Source: Blastopirellula marina (GTDB lineage Bacteria > Planctomycetota > Planctomycetia > Pirellulales > Pirellulaceae). From it: a stretch of DNA of 64,000 nt. The translations under genes and the position numbers were made by a program. Numbering within the stretch: position 1 is the first letter of the stretch; every line of letters starts with the position of its first letter. Where the stretch lies: the NCBI RefSeq assembly GCF_002967765.1, contig NZ_PUHY01000015.1, positions 186,001 through 250,000 of the forward strand, read 5' to 3'. A model generated the notes under the pieces. That model worked only from the letters and a program-made list of their open reading frames with translations, ran no database searches and had not been told where the DNA came from. Of this stretch, positions 47,285 to 56,556 are shown piece by piece.

Positions 47285-50200
47285 ATGATTCGCACTAGTC
47301 TCTGGGTGTTGACCTTTTCGCTCCTGCTTACTGTTTCTGCCCGAGCTAATCCATTGGTCTATGAGGGAGATTCAGGAATAGGGAAAGGGAAGCATATAGT
47401 CTTCCTAGCGGGTGATCACGAATACCGTTCCGAAGAATCGCTTCCGGCGATGGCCCGGATCCTTGCTAAACATCACGGCTTCAAATGTACAGTTCTGTTT
47501 TCGATCGATCAGAAATCTGGCGAGATCTCGCCTGGTTCGAGCTACATGCCAGGGACTGAGGCTTTAGCATCGGCCGATCTGATGGTGATCTTTCTGCGGT
47601 TTCAGGATTTCCCGAGAGAACAGATGCAACCGATCGTGGACTACTTACAGCGTGGCGGCCCGGTTGTTGGGATGCGTACTTCGACCCACGCTTTTAAGAT
47701 TCCTGGAAATTCCGAGTTCGCTCGCTTTAGTTACAACTATCAGGGGGACGACTTCAAACTGGGATTCGGCCGCCAAGTTTTAGGGGAAACATGGGCTGGG
47801 CATTATGGTGCCAATCACAAGATGAGCACGCGGCTAGATATCGTGCCGTCGGAGAAAGAACATCCCATTCTGCGCGGCGTGAAGAATCCATGGGTGCAAG
47901 CAGGCGGCTATTGGACGGAGCCGATGCCCGATAGCGAAGTGCTGGCGATGGCGCAACCACTCGACGGAATGAAACCAGATTCACCGGTCGCCGAAGGAAA
48001 GAAACCTTGTCCCGGTGTCTGGACGCGCGAGTACGAATCGAAATCGGGCAAGAAGGGACGAGTTTTTACAACCACCTATGGTGCCTCAGAGGATTTGCTT
48101 GACGATGACTTCCGTCGCATGATGATCAACGGTTGTCTTTGGGCAGCCAGTATGGAGGAGCAAATCAAACCCGATCTGACAATCGATTTTGTGGGCCCCT
48201 ATCAACCAGTTACCTTCAGTTTTGGTGGGCACCGAAAGGGAGTAAAGCCGTCCGACTTGGAAGAGTGGACTTCGCCGATCTTGCCAGATCACTCGCAGCC
48301 CAATAAGAAGACGACTAAACGTCCGGCCGGACGAGATCCACGCGTTCAAAACAAGATGGATGCCAGGAATCGCACCGCAAAGAATCCACCGAAAACGACG
48401 GATGAAAATTACTCGGCCTTCGCAATCTACGAAAAAACGGCTCCCAGGCCCAAAGCTGCCAAGCCGGTGGTCACGTCACTTCCTTTGACATTGGAAAAAG
48501 GAGACCGCATCGCCTTGACCGGGAATACGCTGCTTGAGCATTCACAAGACTTTGGTCACTTTGAGGCCATGCTTCAGCAGCAGTTTCCGCAACATCAATT
48601 GAGGGTCCGGCACCTGGCTTGGTCGGCCGACGCGATCGACAATCAGCCACGCCCTGACAATTTCGCTGATACGCAGCAGCATCTCGTTCACGAAGAGGCT
48701 GACGTGGTGCTGGCCGCATTTGGATTCAATGAATCGTTCGCCGGCGAATCAGGCTTAGCCGAGTTTCGAAAAAAGCTAACCGACTACCTTGTCGATCTCA
48801 AATCGAAGGCCTTCAACGGCGAGTCGGCGGCAAAGATTGTACTCATTTCGCCAGTTGGCAACGAGAATCTCGAAAACGTTCCCGCGGCCGATCTCAACAA
48901 TCAGCGGATTGCCTCGTACGTCGAGGTGATGCGGGAAGTGGCAGGGGAACAGGAAGTCGGGTTCGCAGATGTTTTTCAGGTGACCGCCGATGCCATGGCC
49001 AGTCCTGGTTCTGACCTCACGATTAACGGTGTTCATCTGAATCGAGAGGGAGATCGCTTGTTTTCTGAGGCTTTATTTGAACAACTGTTTCAAGCCAAGC
49101 CTCCGGAAATCAGCAACACGTTGTTGTCCACGATCGTGGATAAAAACCAGCAGTTCTTCCGCCGCTTTCGTCCGTTGAACACGTTCTATTACACGGGTGG
49201 GCGAAATAAAGATTACGGCTACCTCGATTTCTTACCCGCGATGCGAAATTTCGATCTGATGGTCGCCAATCGGGATCAACGTATTTGGGACATGGTGCAG
49301 GGTAAGACGGTTCCCGACAAAGTTGACGACTCGAATGTTCCACCACTCCCGACAACAATCCAAAGTCGAGGCGCGAACGAGTGGATGTCGGCCGCAGAAG
49401 AGCAGAAGGCGTTTCAGGTGGATCCTCGTTTCGAGGTAAATCTATTCGCTGGCGAGGAGGAATTTCCCGACATGGTGAATCCGATTCAAATGCGGTGGGA
49501 TGCTAAGGGAAGGTTGTGGGTCAGTTGCTCGACAACGTACCCGCACGTTTATCCTGGTAACGAGCCCAACGACAAACTCGTCATCTTGGAAGACACCGAT
49601 GGAGACGGCAAAGCGGATAAATCGACGGTTTTTGCGGATAACCTAAGTATTCCATTATCGTTTGAATTTGGCGATGGAGGCGTTTATGTTTCGGAGCAAC
49701 CTTGTCTGTCGTTCTTGAAAGACACGGATGGCGACGATAAGGCCGACGTCCATCAAACTGTACTTCGCGGTTTCGGTACCGAAGATTCTCATCACTCGCT
49801 GCATGACTTTACCTGGACACCTGATGGTGATTTGATCTTCCGTGAATCGGTCTTCCATCATTCCCAGGTCGAAACTCCTTACGGTCCGGTACGTCAACAG
49901 AATAGTGGTTGGTTTCGCTTCGATCCAAAAACGCAGCGACTGCTCAGCTTTGGTACCTATCCCAGTACCAACCCGTGGGGAGTCACGTTCGACGATTGGG
50001 GGCAACACATGGCGAGCCATCCAGTCTACGCGGAAGCTCATCAAGCTCTTGACCCGCCTTATCCGCTGCAGAACGCCCCACCGAAAGGTCTTCAGGCTTA
50101 CTCCGGGGTTTGCGGACATCAATTTGTCGACACGGCCTCTTTTCCGAAGGATATGCAAGGAGACTTCATCAAGGTTCGCTATAAGCCAACCAATCGAGTT

Positions 50201-52105
50201 GAGATTTTGAGATGGAAGGAAGGTCCTTTCGGATACAGCGAAGAATACGTTGGCGATCTTCTTTTCTCAACCAACCTAAGCTTTATTCCTGTCGATCTAC
50301 AGTTTGGACCGCGTGGTGACTTGTACGTCTGCGATTGGTACAACCCGATCAAAGGACACATGCAGTACTCGCTGCGAGACGATCGTCGTGACCGCCATTC
50401 TGGAAGAATCTGGCGAATTACTGCCAAAGGTATCCCGCTGCAAGAGGCACCCAACATCGCAGATGCATCGATCGACGAGCTATTGGATCTGCTCAAGCGT
50501 CCTGAGTATGCCGTCCGTTATCGAGTGAAGCAGGAACTGGGGCAACGCGATGTGGATCAGGTGAAACGCCACCTCGACCAATGGATTACCAAGCTTGATG
50601 ACGCCGATCCACGGTTTCGCCATCATCAAGTGGAAGGCATTTGGACCTATCGCTGGATCGACCAAGTCGACATGGTTCATGCCGAGACTTCGATGCCTAC
50701 TGCTGACTTGAATGTTGCCACCAGTGTGCTTCGCGATCTCTTATCATGCGAAGATTCTCATGCTCGGGCCGCCGCCACGAAGCAGCTACGCTACTGGTAC
50801 CCGCTGCTAACAGATTGGCCGCAACTCTTGCGAGATTCGGCGAACGACGAGAATGGAATCGTCCGCATGCAGGCCGCGATTGCCGCGACCTACATCGGGA
50901 CGAAGCCAGCATTTACTGCGATGCTCGATGTCTTACGGCATCCGCGGGACGGGCACTTAGCCTATGCGATCACCTGCTCGCTGATGTCGAAGTCGATGCG
51001 AACGCACTGGGAAGGCAACTCGCGGTACGGAATTGCTCGTATTTTGAAGCAGGCTGCAAAGGACGCCGAGATTAAAGAACCGAAACCCACCAAAGCTCAG
51101 GCCAACTTCGACGCCCAGTCAGACTTAAAAGTGGTAAAAGTTACCTGCATTCCAGAGCGAATGTTGTTCGACGTGAAACACTTCATGGTCAAGCCGGGAC
51201 AACCACTCAAGATTGTATTCACCAATCCAGATGCAACAGATCATAACTTCGTCCTAGTTCAGCCGGATTCGCTGGCAGAGGTTGGAATGGCGGCCAACGA
51301 GATGGCGAAAGATCCCACGAACGCCGATTCCGACTTCATCCCGTACGACAAGTCGGATTTGATTATTGAACATACGCCAATGATTGGTCCAACGCGTGCC
51401 GCACAGATCGCGGTGCTTCGCTTCGAGGCTCCAACCAAGCCAGGGATTTATCCATATGTTTGTACTTTTCCAGGTCACTGGGTCGTCATGAACGGTGTGA
51501 TGGTGGTCGCCGAAGATGACGCGAGTGCCCAAGCTCTGATGACCGCCAGCGTCCCCCAGGTTATCAAAGAATGGAATATGGAAGATTTCGCCGACTTCCC
51601 AAGTGTGATTCGTCCGAAGGATGAACAAACGCTGACCCGCGGAATGACCGCATTTGTCAAGGCACGCTGCAATCAATGTCACGTCGTTGCTGGGCATGGG
51701 ACCAATCTCGGGCCAGACTTGGCCGAGTCGGTAAAGAAGTTGAAAGGTAAAGAATTGCTCAAGCAAATGGTCGATCCTTCCAGTCAGATTCACGAAAAGT
51801 TCCGGAACGTCCAATTCCTGACGATTGATGGGCGAGTAACGACGGGCGTTGTCGTTAAGCAAGATGACGAGGCTTATCACGTTGCGACCAATCTGTTAAC
51901 ACCGAACTCGTTGACGAAGATCCTGAAAGAAGATGTCGAGGAGATGGGTGCTTCGAAGATGTCGCCGATGCCAACGGGTTTGCTTGATACGCTTACCAAA
52001 GAGGAAATCTACGATCTACACGCGTTTGTTGAAGCTGGGGGGTATGAACTCCCTGAGCATCTCCAGCATATGCATCAACATGGCTCGAACGCGAATCCCG
52101 ATTAA
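47285..52105 (+). CDS. giant mosaic redox protein: ThuA, SGNH, propeller dehydrogenase, azurin-like copper domain, haem
   Basis: 1606 residues with signal peptide MIRTSLWVLTFSLLLTVSARA. Modules in order: ThuA-like (HIVFLAGDHEYRSEESLP, DYLQRGGPVVGMRTSTH) to ~300; a Lys/Pro linker; SGNH (RIALTGNTLLEHSQ, AAFGFNESFAG, NGVHLNREGD) ~395-610; PVC dehydrogenase-type propeller (NPIQMRWDAKGRLWVS, DSHHSLHDFTWTPDG) ~700-1080; HEAT-like repeats; an azurin-like domain ~1283-1410 with H1320 and CTFPGHWVVM (C1393, H1398, M1402), the exact type 1 copper spacing of azurin; a haem site CNQCH at ~1462 and the planctomycete haem C-terminus. Copper and haem in one chain imply internal electron transfer. ThuA is linked to trehalose/sugar use. 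Confidence 0.9.
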   Translation: MIRTSLWVLTFSLLLTVSARANPLVYEGDSGIGKGKHIVFLAGDHEYRSEESLPAMARILAKHHGFKCTVLFSIDQKSGEISPGSSYMPGTEALASADLMVIFLRFQDFPREQMQPIVDYLQRGGPVVGMRTSTHAFKIPGNSEFARFSYNYQGDDFKLGFGRQVLGETWAGHYGANHKMSTRLDIVPSEKEHPILRGVKNPWVQAGGYWTEPMPDSEVLAMAQPLDGMKPDSPVAEGKKPCPGVWTREYESKSGKKGRVFTTTYGASEDLLDDDFRRMMINGCLWAASMEEQIKPDLTIDFVGPYQPVTFSFGGHRKGVKPSDLEEWTSPILPDHSQPNKKTTKRPAGRDPRVQNKMDARNRTAKNPPKTTDENYSAFAIYEKTAPRPKAAKPVVTSLPLTLEKGDRIALTGNTLLEHSQDFGHFEAMLQQQFPQHQLRVRHLAWSADAIDNQPRPDNFADTQQHLVHEEADVVLAAFGFNESFAGESGLAEFRKKLTDYLVDLKSKAFNGESAAKIVLISPVGNENLENVPAADLNNQRIASYVEVMREVAGEQEVGFADVFQVTADAMASPGSDLTINGVHLNREGDRLFSEALFEQLFQAKPPEISNTLLSTIVDKNQQFFRRFRPLNTFYYTGGRNKDYGYLDFLPAMRNFDLMVANRDQRIWDMVQGKTVPDKVDDSNVPPLPTTIQSRGANEWMSAAEEQKAFQVDPRFEVNLFAGEEEFPDMVNPIQMRWDAKGRLWVSCSTTYPHVYPGNEPNDKLVILEDTDGDGKADKSTVFADNLSIPLSFEFGDGGVYVSEQPCLSFLKDTDGDDKADVHQTVLRGFGTEDSHHSLHDFTWTPDGDLIFRESVFHHSQVETPYGPVRQQNSGWFRFDPKTQRLLSFGTYPSTNPWGVTFDDWGQHMASHPVYAEAHQALDPPYPLQNAPPKGLQAYSGVCGHQFVDTASFPKDMQGDFIKVRYKPTNRVEILRWKEGPFGYSEEYVGDLLFSTNLSFIPVDLQFGPRGDLYVCDWYNPIKGHMQYSLRDDRRDRHSGRIWRITAKGIPLQEAPNIADASIDELLDLLKRPEYAVRYRVKQELGQRDVDQVKRHLDQWITKLDDADPRFRHHQVEGIWTYRWIDQVDMVHAETSMPTADLNVATSVLRDLLSCEDSHARAAATKQLRYWYPLLTDWPQLLRDSANDENGIVRMQAAIAATYIGTKPAFTAMLDVLRHPRDGHLAYAITCSLMSKSMRTHWEGNSRYGIARILKQAAKDAEIKEPKPTKAQANFDAQSDLKVVKVTCIPERMLFDVKHFMVKPGQPLKIVFTNPDATDHNFVLVQPDSLAEVGMAANEMAKDPTNADSDFIPYDKSDLIIEHTPMIGPTRAAQIAVLRFEAPTKPGIYPYVCTFPGHWVVMNGVMVVAEDDASAQALMTASVPQVIKEWNMEDFADFPSVIRPKDEQTLTRGMTAFVKARCNQCHVVAGHGTNLGPDLAESVKKLKGKELLKQMVDPSSQIHEKFRNVQFLTIDGRVTTGVVVKQDDEAYHVATNLLTPNSLTKILKEDVEEMGASKMSPMPTGLLDTLTKEEIYDLHAFVEAGGYELPEHLQHMHQHGSNANPD

Positions 52106-52124
52106 ATGTAGATACTGCCGGACG

Positions 52125-52151
52125 TACTGGAAAGCAGTACGCTTTCCAGTA
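52125..52151. terminator. hairpin between convergent genes
   Basis: A perfect 11-bp stem, TACTGGAAAGC (52125-52135) with GCTTTCCAGTA (52141-52151), loop AGTAC, lies 20 bp past the giant protein's stop. No T tract is present on either strand, so termination efficiency is uncertain. Confidence 0.6.
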
Positions 52152-52174
52152 AGCCGACAACATCTTGCGAAAGG

Positions 52175-53623
52175 CTATTCCCATTCGGCGAATACTTCAT
52201 CGATATACGCTGGGTCGTTGATCGCATCTCCGAGAACTTGTCCGAACATTGCAGCGGAGTCGTAGTTTTCTGCGGTGATAATTCGCCCATCGACGATCAC
52301 ATCGTCCGTGGCTGTCGTCGGATCGCCGATCGAGCCAGATTGGACCATAGAGCCTCCGTTGTATTCGATCTCTTGGCGAGTCGTGTGAAAAGCGGTATCG
52401 GAACCTGGCGAAGTATTCGCCCATGCAGAAACTGTCTTTCCGCTAATCGGACTCACGCCATCGACTCGAGCCCAGGCTAATACGGATACACCGTGGCAAA
52501 TCGCGGAGACGTACTTGTCTTGATCGACAAAATCATTGATCAAGTCGTTAACGGTCGATTTGAGTTCTTCCGTACTATTGTAGGACCCATTGCTGTAGGT
52601 TCCCTCGAAGGCGTACTGGTAGCTCGCTGCTCCCCAGCCACCCACAAAAACGATCGCCGAGTAGTCGTCCGCATTCGCGTCAGATAACGCCAAGTCAGGT
52701 GTGACATGACCGCTCCCGTCGCCTTGACCTGAATTGGCATGCGGCGTGGCCGTTTCAGTGGTCGTAGCCGCGACAACAACTTCCAGACCTGCGGCTTCCA
52801 GTGATGCACGGGTATCGGCATACTCCTGGTAGTAAAAGTCTTGGTTGGCTATCACCATCAACACTGGTGGTGGTGTTTCGTCTTCCACCGGATCATCTTC
52901 ATCGGCTGGCGGCGTCTTGAAATCATCGATCGGTTCGGTCACCGTGACCAACACCAAATCAGTTGGCCCACGCTGGACACCATCCGTAGCACCGACCTCA
53001 ATCTGAAAACTTCCTGTGAATTCGGCACTAGGCATAATGCGGAGGATATCTCCTTCCACAACAACATCGACATCGGGCGATTCCGGATCGGTCAGCAAAT
53101 CTGGATTGTCGTAATAACTGGTATCAAACGAGCCGAGGTGCAAGCTCCGATCGAACGACCCCCGCCAGCGGAAAAACTCACCTTCTGGCGTTAGGTAGAA
53201 CCATCCCGCACTATCCGAGCGAATCCAGCGATTGTTTTGTCCCAAACAGTTGGTGTGATAATCGTCGGACTCGGTCAAATCGTATTGCGAATCGAGTTCC
53301 TGAGCGAGGGAAGGCACGATCGACGCCGAGAAGATTAAATCTTCCGATTCGATATTGCCACTTGCCGTCAATTCGACCTCAAATGCTTCGCCACCTCCGG
53401 CGAATTCGAGATCTCCAATCGGATTCATGCTCCAATCAGAAGTTGGGGTAGCCAACGTCGAAGTATCGACAAACTCCGATTCCAATGGCAACATCGCAAC
53501 GTCGCCTGCCATCATGCGGCGATCTTCCAGGCATTGTAGTTGGGTGCCTAACCGACGTGATCGACGCTGCGGTGAAGCCTTTCTAGTGCGTTTGTTGGCG
53601 GCAAGAAGTCGTTTTAAAGCCAT
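52175..53623 (-). CDS. exported DJ-1/PfpI-family protein with planctomycete leader
   Basis: 482 residues. The N-terminus is very basic (KRTRKASPQRRSRR) and then reads LQCLEDRRMMAGD, the LEPR-like leader that marks many exported planctomycete giant proteins. Residues ~45-240 form beta-rich, acidic segments, ending in a cadherin-like stretch (FTGSFQIEVGATDGVQRG). After an Asp/Glu/Pro linker the DJ-1/PfpI domain runs ~255-470: VLMVIANQDFYYQEY, IVFVGGWGA, then AICHGVSVL with the nucleophilic cysteine and its following histidine. The family includes proteases, chaperones and glyoxalases. Placement outside the cytoplasm is unusual for DJ-1 proteins. Confidence 0.82.
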   Translation of the reverse strand: MALKRLLAANKRTRKASPQRRSRRLGTQLQCLEDRRMMAGDVAMLPLESEFVDTSTLATPTSDWSMNPIGDLEFAGGGEAFEVELTASGNIESEDLIFSASIVPSLAQELDSQYDLTESDDYHTNCLGQNNRWIRSDSAGWFYLTPEGEFFRWRGSFDRSLHLGSFDTSYYDNPDLLTDPESPDVDVVVEGDILRIMPSAEFTGSFQIEVGATDGVQRGPTDLVLVTVTEPIDDFKTPPADEDDPVEDETPPPVLMVIANQDFYYQEYADTRASLEAAGLEVVVAATTTETATPHANSGQGDGSGHVTPDLALSDANADDYSAIVFVGGWGAASYQYAFEGTYSNGSYNSTEELKSTVNDLINDFVDQDKYVSAICHGVSVLAWARVDGVSPISGKTVSAWANTSPGSDTAFHTTRQEIEYNGGSMVQSGSIGDPTTATDDVIVDGRIITAENYDSAAMFGQVLGDAINDPAYIDEVFAEWE

Positions 53624-53764
53624 GTCTCTCTCCTTCTCATTTTCTCTTGGGGTGACTGCTGTGTTGCTGGCACAAGAGAGAAATGGGCTGAGAAAGAAGG
53701 ACCTTTCAGCAGAAACCAGGTTTTTTAGAAAACAATTTCGAGAGAATAAATTGTACCGTTGTTT

Positions 53765-55738
53765 TCAGTTAGAAATTGGCCGCAAGCGGACGCTATGAAA
53801 CGTCGTCTCGCTATCGTAAGCTCCCAGTCCCAGGGAGGGGCGTGGTAGCGCCCACAAGCCCAGATAACTCAAGTCCGAGCCATCACCGAGGTAGGTCGTG
53901 AGCAGCTTGCCATCTAGAAATGCCTCGACCCGATCACGCCGAACGCGAAGACTGATCGTATACGTCTGCCCGTTAACCAAGCTCACATTGTCCGTACGCG
54001 TTGGATTAGCGCGTGCATCTTGTCCATCGATGTTCTGAATCCCAGCGAGATTCTCTAGCCAGCCGTCGACATCGAACGTCGCTTCACCATCTCCATCCAC
54101 GAAATGCAAAGCAATCGATTGATCACCTGAGTGACGCGTAAACATTACCTCGAAGTCATACTCACGGGGTGGCGTATAATTGATCATGATGCGAGCATCC
54201 TCTGCCGCGTCGACATGAAGCTGCCCGTCGTCGGTTCGCTCCCATTGCCCAGCAACGACATCGCCATCTAAGTCGACGTGTGGAATGAGGTCGACCATTT
54301 CTTGCTGCTGCGTGGCAGAATGAGGCGGCGTGACCAAGCCATTTTCGGCAATGTTTTCCTGTTCGGGGATAACTGGTGGGATGGGCGGAGAATCGTTTCC
54401 ACCTAGCTTCCCCAATACGAACCAAGCAGCGATAGCACCGCTAAGGGCTGCCAATCCACCAACGAGCCAGCGGTTTTCGCGAATCCAGCTTGGACGGAGG
54501 TCATCCAAGCGATGCGATCGAGCTTTAGCCGACGCTTTTTCTTTTTGCACCGTCAACTTTGGCGGTGCCTGCCTCTCAACAGAAGGCATCGCAAGTACCG
54601 TATTAGCAGCACTTGGCTGAGTATCGGCAGTATAAGTCGAGTCAGGTCGACCGTATGGTTTCAGCGCTTCGACAAGTTCTGCTGGCGTTTGAAAACGATC
54701 GTCTGGTTTTTTGGCCATCAAGCGATCCACAATCGCTATGACTTCTGCGGGGATGTCGATTCGTAATTCGGAAATAGGTTTTGGCTGGCGTTCGCAATGG
54801 CCAAGAACCTTCTCGAAGGACGATCCGCCTGGGAACGGTGGTTGGCCGACTAACAGATAATAGAGAGTACAACCGAGGCTATAGAGATCGGCGCGGATAT
54901 CTGCCCGTTTGGAATCGCGAGCTTGCTCTGGGGCCATGTAATCAGGTGTTCCGAGCGCCGTGAAGTCTGCGGTCAGGCCAGGATCATCCGACGCGCCATC
55001 CGCTTCGGTGGCAAACCGTGCGAGGCCAAAGTCAAGGATTTTGATCGTGCCCCTCTTCGTCCTCATAAGGTTATGCGGCTTGATATCGCGATGCACCATT
55101 CCTTTTTGAAACGCATGCTGCAAACCTTGCGCGGCTTGCATAACATAGTTGCAAGCATGTAACACCGGTAACTGTTTCCGTCTCGAAACAAGTCCCGAGA
55201 GACTGATCCCGTCGATGTACTCCATCACGAGAAAATGCATGTCGCCAGCTTGCTCGGCATCGAAAGCGGTCACGATATTTCGATGTGAAAGCTTCGCCGC
55301 AGCTTTTACCTCTTGCCGAAATCGCTCGACGGCCAGGTCGCTGCTAACCAGACGAGACGTAATCACTTTCAGCGCGACAGGTCTTTCCATCAGCTTATGC
55401 TCGGCCTGATAGACCACGCCCATTCCACCCTGACCGAGCATCCTTACGATACGATAACGGGGATGATCAAGAAGTGCGGCTGGAATTGTGCCTGTCTCAT
55501 CGGCAATGTCAGTCGATGAAGGGCTGCTGAATGGGGTTGTTCCATCATCGACCGAACTAGTCGCGGCATGAATTCGTTCAACGAGCGGATCGTGAGGAAT
55601 GGTGCGCAACACATCACAACACGAGTCACACTTGGCAATGTGGTCTTCGATAACCTGACGTCGCGATTCCTCGAGAGTGCCGTGAAAAAACGACTCGAGC
55701 TCGGTTCGCGAAGGATGGGAGACGGTTGTCTCACTCAT
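53765..55738 (-). CDS. Ser/Thr protein kinase with anti-sigma-like zinc finger and LamG-like ectodomain
   Basis: 657 residues. Residues ~10-55 hold a zf-HC2-type anti-sigma motif (H33 xxx C37 xx CC). The kinase domain (~95-355) is complete: GQGGMGVV, VALK with K124, HRDIKPHN (216-223), DFG (236-238), APE. A membrane helix lies near 427-447 (VGGLAALSGAIAAWFVLG). The ectodomain is LamG/DUF1080-like (YDFEVMFTRHSGDQSIALHFVDG, TYTISLRVRRDRVEAFLDGKLL), similar to a module in the kinase at 14211. It starts 34 bp after the ECF sigma gene, so it probably controls that sigma factor through its zinc-finger part and its kinase, in response to an outside ligand (inference from known ECF-kinase pairs). Confidence 0.88.
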   Translation of the reverse strand: MSETTVSHPSRTELESFFHGTLEESRRQVIEDHIAKCDSCCDVLRTIPHDPLVERIHAATSSVDDGTTPFSSPSSTDIADETGTIPAALLDHPRYRIVRMLGQGGMGVVYQAEHKLMERPVALKVITSRLVSSDLAVERFRQEVKAAAKLSHRNIVTAFDAEQAGDMHFLVMEYIDGISLSGLVSRRKQLPVLHACNYVMQAAQGLQHAFQKGMVHRDIKPHNLMRTKRGTIKILDFGLARFATEADGASDDPGLTADFTALGTPDYMAPEQARDSKRADIRADLYSLGCTLYYLLVGQPPFPGGSSFEKVLGHCERQPKPISELRIDIPAEVIAIVDRLMAKKPDDRFQTPAELVEALKPYGRPDSTYTADTQPSAANTVLAMPSVERQAPPKLTVQKEKASAKARSHRLDDLRPSWIRENRWLVGGLAALSGAIAAWFVLGKLGGNDSPPIPPVIPEQENIAENGLVTPPHSATQQQEMVDLIPHVDLDGDVVAGQWERTDDGQLHVDAAEDARIMINYTPPREYDFEVMFTRHSGDQSIALHFVDGDGEATFDVDGWLENLAGIQNIDGQDARANPTRTDNVSLVNGQTYTISLRVRRDRVEAFLDGKLLTTYLGDGSDLSYLGLWALPRPSLGLGAYDSETTFHSVRLRPISN

Positions 55739-55772
55739 AGGTCAGAGCACCGGTTGAAAAGCGAAGAGAAAT

Positions 55773-56354
55773 CTATTCGATCAGGCCCAGCCCGCGTTGA
55801 CGTAATCGGGACAAGATCCGTGATTTAGCTACGAAAACAGCATTCACCGAAATCCCTAACTCTTGGCTGACATCGTCCGCACTTAAGCCATCCAGGGCGA
55901 ACCGCTGAAATGCCTGCCAGGTCTTGTCGGTAAAAGAAGGGCGTACTTCGTCAAGCAAGTATTGTAGCACGTGCCGATCATGGTCAAGATTCCACTGGGC
56001 ACTTAGCCCGCTATTGGGATCTTCCAACTGATTGATCACTTCGCCAAAAGCACTTCCACCCATTCCTGCGGCGTGTTTGTTCTTCTTTCGCCAGTGATCG
56101 CGGACACAATTGACGGTAATCGTCCGCAGCCAAGCGCGAAATGCCCCGGTTCGGGGTTCGCGACGAAACTCCGGAAAGCGGCGAAATACCACGGCGAGCA
56201 CGTCCTGACAAATGTCATCTAGATCCGTCACTGCCGCTCCATGCCGCTTGAGCCAACCACGAATCAACGGAGAGTAGAGTTCAACCAGGCGAGACCAAGC
56301 CTCTTCGTCGGAGGTTTGCTGCAAGGAGTCAAGAAAACTGACCGAGGTATCCAT
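55773..56354 (-). CDS. ECF-family RNA polymerase sigma factor
   Basis: 193 residues. Sigma2 is seen in EAWSRLVELYSPLIRGWLKRHG...DLDDICQDVLAVVFRRFPEF and FRAWLRTITVNCVRDHWRK. Sigma4 is in FTDKTWQAFQRFALDGLSADDVSQELGISVNAVFVAKSRILSRLR, a helix-turn-helix that reads the -35 box. No transmembrane anti-sigma gene is present; the zinc-finger kinase 34 bp downstream takes that place, the ECF-STK arrangement frequent in planctomycetes. It diverges from the DUF5060 gene across 202 bp, which makes that gene a candidate target. Confidence 0.92.
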   Translation of the reverse strand: MDTSVSFLDSLQQTSDEEAWSRLVELYSPLIRGWLKRHGAAVTDLDDICQDVLAVVFRRFPEFRREPRTGAFRAWLRTITVNCVRDHWRKKNKHAAGMGGSAFGEVINQLEDPNSGLSAQWNLDHDRHVLQYLLDEVRPSFTDKTWQAFQRFALDGLSADDVSQELGISVNAVFVAKSRILSRLRQRGLGLIE

Positions 56355-56556
56355 ATCGCCAAGGGCATATTCGTGATGTGTGGGGTTCGGTGGAATGTCC
56401 CATCCTACACAGCTTTGGCGAACTCCGCCCCATGGACGAAGCTATTTTTCCTGGAACCGGCAATCTCTTGTGACAAAGATTTTGATTGGAATGGTCGGCC
56501 GAAGTTTCTATCTTGGAGACGTCATGCCCCCTCAACTACCCCAAGGTGATTCCCCC

